Source: a virus
Virus record (IMG/VR): IMGVR_UViG_3300023174_000651
Coordinates: 1-23,374 of that record
Reading direction: 5' to 3' (one strand)
Length of the DNA: 23,374 bases
In this document: positions 11,499 through 19,500 of the stretch, piece by piece
Numbering within the stretch: position 1 is the first letter of the stretch
How the letters are laid out: every line of letters begins with the position of its first letter
Made by a program: the position numbers and the translations under genes
Notes under the pieces: generated by a model
What the model saw: only the letters and a program-made list of their open reading frames with translations
The model's database searches: none
Told to the model about the DNA's origin: nothing

Positions 11499-11923
11499 CC
11501 GACAAAGTAATCCCGATACTTGCCGAGAGAACTTGCGGAGAATGCACGGCCTGCTGTGAGGGGTGGCTTACCGGAGAGGCCCACGGCCACACCTTCCAGC
11601 CCGGTCGCCCCTGCTTCTACCTGCAAAACAACTGCGGCATCTACGAGACTCGGCCAGAAAACCCCTGCCAAACTTACAAATGCGTCTGGCTGGCAAGTGA
11701 CACGCTACCCCTGTGGATGCGCCCAGACAAGGTCAAGGCTATCGTCACCGAGCGAGAGATTGAGGGAATCAAATACTGGGATGTCTCGGAGTGCGGCCAG
11801 ACGCTGTCATCCGAGGTGCTGTCTTACCTTGTGATGTGGACGATTGATCACCAGAGCAATCTGCAATACCGGATCAACAACGGCCCGTTCAAGATCGGCC
11901 AAAAAGACTTCCTCGATTTATAA
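11495..11923 (+). CDS. YkgJ-like CxxCxxCC metal-binding protein
   Basis: The 142-aa protein has CGECTACC near its N-terminus (Cys14, 17, 20, 21), then PCFYLQNNCGIYETRPENPCQTYKC (Cys40, 47, 58, 63). This is the layout of the YkgJ family of proposed zinc/iron-binding proteins. The C-terminal half (residues 70-140) has no further Cys cluster except one at about residue 100. In bacteria the family's function is poorly known. Here it is the last gene of the rightward operon, which offers no clear partner. The start overlaps the previous gene (ATGA), and the stop TAA abuts a terminator-like hairpin. Confidence 0.85.
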   Translation: MTDKVIPILAERTCGECTACCEGWLTGEAHGHTFQPGRPCFYLQNNCGIYETRPENPCQTYKCVWLASDTLPLWMRPDKVKAIVTEREIEGIKYWDVSECGQTLSSEVLSYLVMWTIDHQSNLQYRINNGPFKIGQKDFLDL

Positions 11924-11946
11924 AAAAAGCCCCCAGTGATGGGGGC
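11922..11946 (-). terminator. Rho-independent terminator for the leftward late operon
   Basis: A perfect 6-bp stem GCCCCC/GGGGGC (11929-11934 and 11941-11946) with a 6-base loop is followed on the minus strand by seven T residues (11922-11928, reading leftward). The plus strand has no T-run after the hairpin, so it acts mainly on transcripts from the right. The late gene stop at 11973 is about 27 bases upstream of the stem. Confidence 0.85.
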
Positions 11947-11952
11947 CAAGGG

Positions 11953-11980
11953 TAGGAGAGTGGCAACTGCTTCTACCGCA
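11953..11980 (+). repeat. Short repeat, copy 2 at the convergent junction
   Basis: TAGGAGAGTGGCAA (11953-11966) and TTCTACCGCA (11971-11980) copy the RBS and gene-start region at 9935-9965, but no ATG follows in this orientation. The second block contains the stop codon of the transglycosylase gene on the other strand. Probably a relic of a recombination or duplication event at the operon boundary. Confidence 0.6.
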
Positions 11981-13697
11981 TCAATGTTAACCCGCCCCGC
12001 GCCTTCTGCGGGGGCTGTTTGGCTTTGGCTTCCTCTTCCATCTGTCGCGTGCGGTACAGATCGTAGGCTGTGGTAGCAAGCCCGCCAACGATGCCCAAGC
12101 CCTTCAGGAAGGCCGTAACGGGTGTGCCGGGGGGTAGCATAGCCATACCGTCCAAAACGGCTTGTACGCCCGATAGAACGGCCCCAGAGGTATCGCCCTT
12201 CTCGTACCTGTTCAATGCTTCTGCGGCGCTCAAGCCCATGCCTGCACCAGCAAGGGCACCAGTAAACGGCACCTTCTGCGCCACGGCACCAATCTTGCCC
12301 AGCCCGCTTGGCGCGGCTTCTTGGGCTGTCTTCAGTCCGGCTTGGGCCGCAGTTGCTTTGGTTTGCGCCTCGCGGGCGGCACTCTCGGCGGCGGCAGTGC
12401 CGCGCTGGCGAGTTGATTCGGCACCCTCAAACGCTTTTTGACTAGTTTGAACATTAGCGCGTGCTGACTCAACTTGCGGTGTGACTGCCTGCACCCGCTC
12501 TCGGCCCAATTCCATCCACCTATTGCGACGGGCAGTCTCTTCGGGTGACAGCACCAATTGCTCGGGGCCAGTCCCGGTCATCTGCCAACTTCCCATGCCA
12601 AGTTGCTTTTGACGGGCAATGTTCTCAGCGTTGCGGGCGGCAATATCTCCAGCCCCCATACCGCGAGGATTCTTGCCAGTGGTCATGTCCTCGACCTGCG
12701 CCAGCATGGCTTCTGGCGGCAATTGCCCCGGCATCTTGCGGGCGTAGTTCTCGGCACCAGAAGCGCCGGGCAACTTGGCCCGATCAGCGGCTGTCGGCGT
12801 CGTGTACCTAGTAGATTGCTGGGTCGCCCACTCAAGTTCACGCTCCAGTGTCTGGAGGGCGCTTTGTGATGCGCGATACTGCTGTTCAAGCCTTGCGGCT
12901 TCTTGAGCCAAACGCTGGGCGGTTTCGGTCGATGCACCGGATGCGGCATTTGCCGCCGCTCTGGCTGATTCGTATGCGGCCTTGGCATTGTTTACAGCGG
13001 CTTCCGCCTCCTTCAGCCCCTTACCACCAAACGCCTGCGTGACAAGACCAGTAACAGCGCCAGCGGCCCCAAGGTCTCCGCCGCTGATGTCGCCCTGTTC
13101 ATTTCGCACCAAACGAGTTGCCGCTTTGTAAGAATCAGGCATCCCCTCAAGGTTTGGGCGTGCGCTTGGCGGCATTTCGTTAATGTCTTTTGGCAAAGGC
13201 TCCACTTCACCAAAACGGCTGGATGTGGTTTCGGGGGGGGCTTCCCCTTCCGCCTTTTGCTCCGCTGGCGCGGCACCAAAGCCACCGTTTTTTCCGATGT
13301 CGATCACATAGTCCAGACCCTTGGGGCCAACCGACTTGAGGTCGCCACCAGACTTGATGTATTGGTCAGCAACACCCGGCCCTTGGTGATACGCAAGCAA
13401 AGCCGCCTCGGGCGACTTGTACTTGTCGAGGTAAGTCTTCATCAGCCGAGCGCCACCTTCAATGTTGGCGTTCAGGTCTCGCGGATCGCCCAACTTCATC
13501 TGCTCTGCGGTGCTGGGGCGAATCTGCATCACCCCAAAGGCATCAGAGGTTTTGTCGGCGCTTGGGATGTGCCGGAACCCAGACTCACGATAGGCTTGGG
13601 CCAGCAGTAGGTTGGGATCGACGCCGTGCTTTTTCGCGGCCTCGACCACCATGTCAGCAACTTTTAGTTGTTGTTCGTCAAGTTTGCTGAAGTCCAT
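11973..13697 (-). CDS. Lytic transglycosylase/internal virion protein (574 aa)
   Basis: Residues 12-140 form an SLT lytic transglycosylase domain: NLLLAQAYRESGFR with the catalytic Glu at residue 38, AFGVMQIRPSTAEQM (53-67), NANIEGGARLMKTYL and ALLAYHQGPG (98-107). It would cut peptidoglycan during DNA injection. The rest is long: low-complexity Pro/Glu (150-180), coiled-coil Ala/Gln/Glu-rich sections (about 225-300 and 395-470), a hydrophobic Ala/Gly region (about 475-540), and the C-terminus ARGGLTLMR. Such a domain mix fits an ejected internal virion protein rather than an endolysin. It is the last gene of the late operon; its start shares one base (TAATG) with the previous stop. Confidence 0.85.
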   Translation of the reverse strand: MDFSKLDEQQLKVADMVVEAAKKHGVDPNLLLAQAYRESGFRHIPSADKTSDAFGVMQIRPSTAEQMKLGDPRDLNANIEGGARLMKTYLDKYKSPEAALLAYHQGPGVADQYIKSGGDLKSVGPKGLDYVIDIGKNGGFGAAPAEQKAEGEAPPETTSSRFGEVEPLPKDINEMPPSARPNLEGMPDSYKAATRLVRNEQGDISGGDLGAAGAVTGLVTQAFGGKGLKEAEAAVNNAKAAYESARAAANAASGASTETAQRLAQEAARLEQQYRASQSALQTLERELEWATQQSTRYTTPTAADRAKLPGASGAENYARKMPGQLPPEAMLAQVEDMTTGKNPRGMGAGDIAARNAENIARQKQLGMGSWQMTGTGPEQLVLSPEETARRNRWMELGRERVQAVTPQVESARANVQTSQKAFEGAESTRQRGTAAAESAAREAQTKATAAQAGLKTAQEAAPSGLGKIGAVAQKVPFTGALAGAGMGLSAAEALNRYEKGDTSGAVLSGVQAVLDGMAMLPPGTPVTAFLKGLGIVGGLATTAYDLYRTRQMEEEAKAKQPPQKARGGLTLMR

Positions 13698-15577
13698 TAC
13701 TGTCTCCCTTTTGCCGCTTCGCGCTCACGCTTCTCGCGCTCAAACTTCTGTAGCGGGGTTTCATTTGCTGGCGGCTTTGAAGCCGGAGCGGCTGGCGTAG
13801 ATGGAGCGGCGGGCGGCGCTGATGCCGCAGGCTTCTCTGTCTTGGTTCCGGGGAAATACTTGTCGTTGAGTTTTCCAAGGTGATCGTTGTAATCCTTCTG
13901 AATTGCTTTGAATTCTGGATCACGCTGGAAGTCTTTGACCATTTTGCCGGGATTGTTCTTCTCCCACTCATAGAACAAATCGGCAACTTGTCTGTCGTAC
14001 TCGGCACGAGCCTTGATTGCCTCGGCTTTTGCCGCCGCAACAAGAGGCGTGTCCGAAATGCTCGGGCCAAGATTTCTGACAATCACGCGCTCGTTGTTTG
14101 AGACTGCGCCCTGACCAGTCAAGAACATTCTTGCGTAAGTCAACTCCATCTCAGACGCATAACGAGCGGCCTGCAATGCGGCGTTAATTTCTGTATCAGT
14201 GCCGCCAACCTTACGAACAGCGTCTTCGATGCCCGGAAAGTTGATCGGCCCCTTGGGTGTACTCACGCCTTCTCGGATAGCACCAAGAACTGCCGCTCGA
14301 ACCGTCGGCTTCTGGAGAACACCAAAAGCGCCCTTTGTTTCGGAGTTGGTTGCAAGTTTGTACATTTGATCCGCATTGAGTGCTTGACCAAATGCCGACT
14401 CCCCGGCAGAGTAAATCCGCCCCTTCTGCTCGTCATTTCTCTTGATCTCAAGTTCCTGCGTTTTGGACTCGGCCTCTTCACGCAGTTTCTTTTGACCGGG
14501 TGTTTCCATGCCGCTGATGACAGCGGGCTTTCCTTGTCCAGAAGTTGGAGCCGCACCGGGGGCCGCGCCGGGGGCGCTTCCGCCCGTAGTGGGCTTCTCG
14601 CCGGGCGTGTAATCGACGCCGCCAATGCCTCGTCCAGCGTAGTACCTTGCAAACTGATCTGCGCGATCTGGGTGACCAATCGGGAATTTTTCGCTTAGTC
14701 CCTCGATTTCTCTGAGCATTCGCTGAGTAATCTTTTGCGTCCCAACAAAAGGCAACGGGGCTTCAATTGGCTGGTCGAGATAAGGATCAGCCTTCAAGTA
14801 AATGTTGTTGTCGCGGTCATACATACCCTGCGGTGTGCTGATAAAACGCTCACGCTGGTACTTGCCTCGCTCCATCTCTTGCTTGCCATACTCGGGACTG
14901 ATCAATCCAGCAACCCGAATGCTGTCGGGCGTGACTGGCCGCTCCCTACGCTCTGCCGGGGCACCACCAGCAGGCGCACCTGCCGGAGCCGCGCCACCTG
15001 CGGGAACTCCTCCAGCGGGGGCACCGCCTGTGGGCGCTCCGCCAGCGGGAGTTGGGCCAGCGCCAAGCGTTGTAATTTCCTTGGGGTCGTACCCCTGCAT
15101 ATACATTTGATGCTCAAACATCAAACGCTGGTTTTGAATCTCAGCCTGCTTTTGCGCCAGTTCCAACTTGGCCTTGTCGGCGGCTTGCTTGCGTGCCAGA
15201 ACCTTGTCGGCATCAGTCGCATACGCCTCTGCCGCATAGCCAAGAGACTCACCGAATCCGCCAGTCCTTGTGGGCTTTAGGAAACCAGACGCCGCCGCCA
15301 TCAACGAGGTGTCGAACGGCGGGTTCATGCGGCTGTCAAGGCTGTTCTTGAGCGCCTCGATCTGAGCATTCAATGCCGCCTCTTGCGCACGCTTGTTACG
15401 CAAGGCTTTCTGCATGAAGTCTTCTTCAGGGGCTTCTTGCTCAAGACCAGAGATGCGTTGTGCGGCCTGCGCCGGGTTGGGTTGCTGGGCAGGCTGTTGT
15501 TGTTGCGGCGCGGGTTTGGCCGGAGCCATCGCCCCAAGCCCGCCCACAGGTGGTTGCTGTTGTGGTGCGATTGCCAT
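13697..15577 (-). CDS. Putative virion/internal protein with a collagen-like Gly/Ala/Pro tract (626 aa)
   Basis: The protein starts with a Gln/Pro-rich leader (residues 1-40). A helical domain follows (45-165), including SLMAAASGFLKPTRTGGFGESLGYAAEAYA, which resembles a recurrent motif in phage late proteins. Then comes a Gly/Ala/Pro repeat (173-208), a mid domain of mixed fold (210-300), a second Gly/Ala/Pro linker, and a helical C-terminal part (370-580) with a Pro/Ala-rich, then highly charged end. No named domain is recognised. Its position between the transglycosylase and the 310-aa gene suggests an internal or ejection-associated structural protein. AAGAGGTAAGAC-type spacing separates it from its neighbour. 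Confidence 0.8.
   Translation of the reverse strand: MAIAPQQQPPVGGLGAMAPAKPAPQQQQPAQQPNPAQAAQRISGLEQEAPEEDFMQKALRNKRAQEAALNAQIEALKNSLDSRMNPPFDTSLMAAASGFLKPTRTGGFGESLGYAAEAYATDADKVLARKQAADKAKLELAQKQAEIQNQRLMFEHQMYMQGYDPKEITTLGAGPTPAGGAPTGGAPAGGVPAGGAAPAGAPAGGAPAERRERPVTPDSIRVAGLISPEYGKQEMERGKYQRERFISTPQGMYDRDNNIYLKADPYLDQPIEAPLPFVGTQKITQRMLREIEGLSEKFPIGHPDRADQFARYYAGRGIGGVDYTPGEKPTTGGSAPGAAPGAAPTSGQGKPAVISGMETPGQKKLREEAESKTQELEIKRNDEQKGRIYSAGESAFGQALNADQMYKLATNSETKGAFGVLQKPTVRAAVLGAIREGVSTPKGPINFPGIEDAVRKVGGTDTEINAALQAARYASEMELTYARMFLTGQGAVSNNERVIVRNLGPSISDTPLVAAAKAEAIKARAEYDRQVADLFYEWEKNNPGKMVKDFQRDPEFKAIQKDYNDHLGKLNDKYFPGTKTEKPAASAPPAAPSTPAAPASKPPANETPLQKFEREKREREAAKGRQ
14954..15061 (-). repeat. 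Gly/Ala/Pro coding tandem repeat
   Basis: Within the 626-aa protein, residues about 173-208 are tandem PAGGA/PTGGA units (AGGAPTGGAPAGGVPAGG and similar). At DNA level this is a short imperfect GC-rich tandem repeat. It probably acts as a flexible or polyproline-like linker between two domains. Confidence 0.8.
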
Positions 15578-15580
15578 GTC

Positions 15581-16513
15581 TTACCTCTTCATCTTGATAG
15601 AGCCGCCGCGTGCCAGATACGCACGAGCCTTGGAGCCACGAGCGGCGCCACCCTTTTTCATCATCACTGCGCCGCCATCCTTTTGACCAGTGCCGCGTGC
15701 AAACGAGCCAAGGCCCGCAAGCAAGCCAGCGATCTGAGACAGCGGGCTGTTGGAGTACGCGCCAGCCTCGGGGCCAACCTTCTGGGTAACCTGTCCGGTG
15801 GGAATCTGGTAGCCACGCATTAACTGAGAGAAGGCTTGCGTCTGCGCCATCGGGTAGTCCAGCATCTTCTGGCCCAGCGCCTGCTGTTGACCGCCGTACT
15901 CGCTCATGGCCTTCAGACCACCCAGACCCAGTTGCTGTTGCTCTTGGCCCAGTTGCGTGAACGCCTGACCGGATTGCAGGGCGCGACTCAAGTCAGCCTG
16001 CGCAGTCCTACCAGCCTCGGTGTAACCTTGCTGGAGGGCTTGCATCTGCTTACCAAGCAGATCGGACTGAAGGTCGCGCAGAGCGTTCCCGGTGATCTGC
16101 TGTTGACGGCGTGATCCATACTGACCAGAGCCGATAGCCGCCGCGCCAAGGTTCGGCAGGATGTTCTCGCGGATGCTACGCTGTTGCAAACGACCCATTT
16201 CTCCCACCACCGCATTGGTGTATGGGTTCATGTAGTCGGCCACCACATCGGGCACCGTGGTAGCGCCAGCCTGACCCAATAACTGGGAAGACGCGCCCAA
16301 CGAGCCAGCGCCAGAGAATGCCACATCAGGCACCATCTGGAAGGCTTGCTGTTGCAGTGGACTGAAGCCAGCCACACCGCCTTGCATGACGGCGTTCTGG
16401 CCGAGGTTGGCGATGTCCTGAAGGTAGTTGGTGTAGAACTCCGGCGCAGTCGCTTGCGTTTCTGTCGTCGTCGTTACATCTGGTAGGGGGTCACCCTGAA
16501 ACAGTCCAGCCAT
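15581..16513 (-). CDS. Putative virion structural/ejection protein (310 aa)
   Basis: The product is helical and Gln/Gly/Ala-rich. Residues 20-120 include EFYTNYLQDIANLGQNAVM and YMNPYTNAVVGEMGRLQQRSIRENILPNLGAAAIGSGQYGSRRQQ, a pattern recurring in uncharacterised late proteins of environmental phages by memory. Residues 120-240 are helical with LGQEQQQLGLGGLKAMSEYGGQQQALG. The C-terminus is basic and Gly-rich and ends ARGGSIKMKR. The ATG shares a base with the stop of the 1292-aa gene (TAATG), indicating coupled translation. No known domain; an internal virion or tail-tube-associated role is inferred from context. Confidence 0.75.
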   Translation of the reverse strand: MAGLFQGDPLPDVTTTTETQATAPEFYTNYLQDIANLGQNAVMQGGVAGFSPLQQQAFQMVPDVAFSGAGSLGASSQLLGQAGATTVPDVVADYMNPYTNAVVGEMGRLQQRSIRENILPNLGAAAIGSGQYGSRRQQQITGNALRDLQSDLLGKQMQALQQGYTEAGRTAQADLSRALQSGQAFTQLGQEQQQLGLGGLKAMSEYGGQQQALGQKMLDYPMAQTQAFSQLMRGYQIPTGQVTQKVGPEAGAYSNSPLSQIAGLLAGLGSFARGTGQKDGGAVMMKKGGAARGSKARAYLARGGSIKMKR

Positions 16514-19500
16514 TATTTGGCTCCTTTCAGATAGGAAGTCAGAGCCTTGGTCTTAGGCGGAATCTTGTTGATCGGCGCAGACCGTTTGTGTGCCCTGATG
16601 TTTTCGCGGAACTTGTTTAGAGCCTTGGCCCCAGCCTTGGTCGAGCCGTTGCCGATCTGGGCTACGGTCTCTGCGTCAATCACATACTCGCCATCGGCCA
16701 GCATCGCGGGGATGTCGTCCGACTGACCGTCGCCGGGGCCATGCACCGGAGCGCCATGCCGGAAGTTCAGGCGACCGTTGGTAATAGGCACATTCGACCA
16801 AGCAGGCAGGCCACCGCTCTTCATGCCAACGCCAGAGGGCGGCGTGCCCTGCGGGATGGAAGGCTGATTAGGCGTGAGACCAGTCTGCGGCAAAGGCATC
16901 TGCTGGGGAACTTGCGAAGCGTTCTGCGCGGCCTGCGGAGGCATACCTTGCGGGGCCGCAGGTTGAGGAGGCTTGAACGGCGACGGGTTGCGCAGATTTT
17001 GAATTGGATCGACAGCCTTGCCAAAAGTGTAGTAGGTCTGAGGCGCGGCTTGACCAAGCCCGCCTTGCGGGGCAACTGGCGCAGGCATACCGCCTTCAGC
17101 CATGTTCTGCTCTTCGCCGATGTCTTCGCTTGTGTACTCTTGGTCTGGCCCGAACTCTGCCTCGTCGTAACGAGCGTAGTCGCCGGGGTTGACTTCGTTA
17201 AAGCCCGGAGCGTTCAGGTTCTGATACAACTCGGTGCCGTACAACTCAGGCATCTGCTCGGGTGTGCCGTACTCGTCGTAACCAACATAGTTGGCGGGGC
17301 CGATACCGAAGTCAGTGGTGCGCGGGTTGATCACACCGACTTGCGACATATCGATGCCACCGCCGGAGCCACCACCGCCACCGCCGAATAGGTCGGTGTT
17401 GCCAAGCAGACTGCCCAGCACAGCGCCAGCAATACCAGCGCCACCGTAGGTGTTCAAGCCCTTGAGCAAATCTTGGATTGCGCTTTCGCTTGCGCGTTCA
17501 GTTGCGCGTTGCTCGGCGAGTTCGCGGCCAGTTGGGCCTCGGTCGATGTCAACGCCGCCAGAGCCGCCAGCCCCCGTTACTTTTGTGGGGCCAGTTACTC
17601 GACCACCACCAAGCGGGATCACATTTCCTTGCGGATCATAGACAGCGACAATGTTGCCATAGCCATCTGTGACCATAGCATTGCCTTCGTCATCGTATGT
17701 GGTCTGGTAAGCATCAACAGTCTTGAAGATGTTGCCGTCTGCGTCGTAAATGATCTGCGAACCATCGTCCATAGTCTCGACGCTGGAGCCGTCATCGTAG
17801 TACACGCGGTTGCCGCCGCCCATTTGAGACAGACCACCAGCGGGGGCGGTAGGCTGACCGTTTTGAGCCACGACATCGCCGTTTGCGTCAGTCACAAACA
17901 CAATGTTGTTGTCAGCGTCAATGGTCACGGTGCTACCGTCGTCATCCACATAAGTTGCGGTGCCGTCGCCGTTGCTGACAAACCCAGCGGGGAAGCCATC
18001 GGGGTTTGGTGTCGAACGAACATCACCGCTAGACACAGCAGAGGTCGTGGGAATCTGATCGAGGAACGATTGCAGTTGAGTCGGGTCAGCGCCAGTCAAA
18101 CGGCTTTCTCTCTGATACTCAGCCGCCGTTTGTGGATTGCCATACTGCTGGCCGTTTGCGCCGATCGTCAACCCACGAGAGAACATCGGCGTATCTGTGC
18201 CAACTCCATCAAACTGAGCCTCGGTCACATCCAGAACATTACCGTTTGCGTCGTAAGTAATGGATGAGCCATCATCAAAGTATTGCGTGATAGTGCCGTC
18301 CGGGTTCTCTTCTTCCGCGACCGGATCGCCTTCTGGCGGGTCTTCATCAGAGGGGTCTCCGCCACCAGCCATCTTGATCAAGCCACCCTTACGCTCTTCT
18401 GGCGGCTCTTCGTAGTAATCGTCGCCAGAGCCGTCATCCTCTGTGTAGTCGTCTTCGGTGTAATCGTTTGGAGATGTGCCGTCGGCATAAGCGATCAACT
18501 CGCCATCCCAGTTGTACACATTGCCGTCGGCATCCGTCTGCGTGTAATCAGAGTGATCGCCCTCTGCAATCAGGTTGCCATCCCAATCGTATTGGTTGCC
18601 ATATTCATCGGTGAACACATAGTCGGAGTGATCTGCTTCGTAAAGCAGGTTCCCGCCAGCGTCGTATTGATTGCCGTACTCGTCGGTGTAAGCAACATCA
18701 GCAACAGAGCCTTCGTCGCTGGCATCATCGGCCATCGTGCCATCGGCATATTGGACTAGGTTGCCGTCGGCGTCGTACAGGTTTCCCTCGTCATCAGAGA
18801 ACAAACCGTCGGTGTCGCCAGTAGTGTCGTAGCCAGTGGTGGTGCCAAGCCCGGTGACGACATTACCATCCTCGTCAACAACGGTGTCAGCGCCGCCAGC
18901 CTGAACGACATCGCCGTTCGCGTCATACAGAACACCATCGGTGTCGGTGTAGGAAACGACATTGCCATCGGCGTCATAGTTGACGACAGTTCCATCGTCA
19001 AGCGTCTGGGTTGATCCGCCGCCAGCAACTGCATCTTCGCCGCCGCCAGCAACAACGGTGTCTTGATCGCCAACACCAACCCAAACTGGGTTGTTGTTTT
19101 CGTCAAGTTCGTATCCGGGTAACAAGTTACCCTCATCATCGTATGCAATAACAGCGGTGTCTCTAGATTCAGTGTCTTCCGTCTGATCCCCCTGACCAAC
19201 ACCCGCGCCCGCACCCGCTCCTGTGGTCTTTGTGCCGCCCGTCGTTTTTGTTCCGCCAGCCGGAGTTTTGGGGCCAGTTGCAGTAGGCGCTTTGGGGCCA
19301 GTACCTGTAGGCGTTTTAGGGCCAACTGTTCCGGTGCCAACTCCTGTTTTGCCGGGCACGAATGGGGGTGTACCAACATTGGTGCCGCTAGTTCCTGTGC
19401 CCTTGACAACAGAAGTCACGCCGCCAGCACCAGTGGTGCCGCCCTTGGTTCCGGTTCCGCCCGCAACAGTTGTTCCACCAGTGCCGCCCGTGCCACCTTT

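Noticed and set aside
17473-18267. Plus-strand frame of 264 residues
   Set aside because: Antisense to the repeat domain of the 1292-aa gene; lacks a ribosome binding site and conserved motifs.
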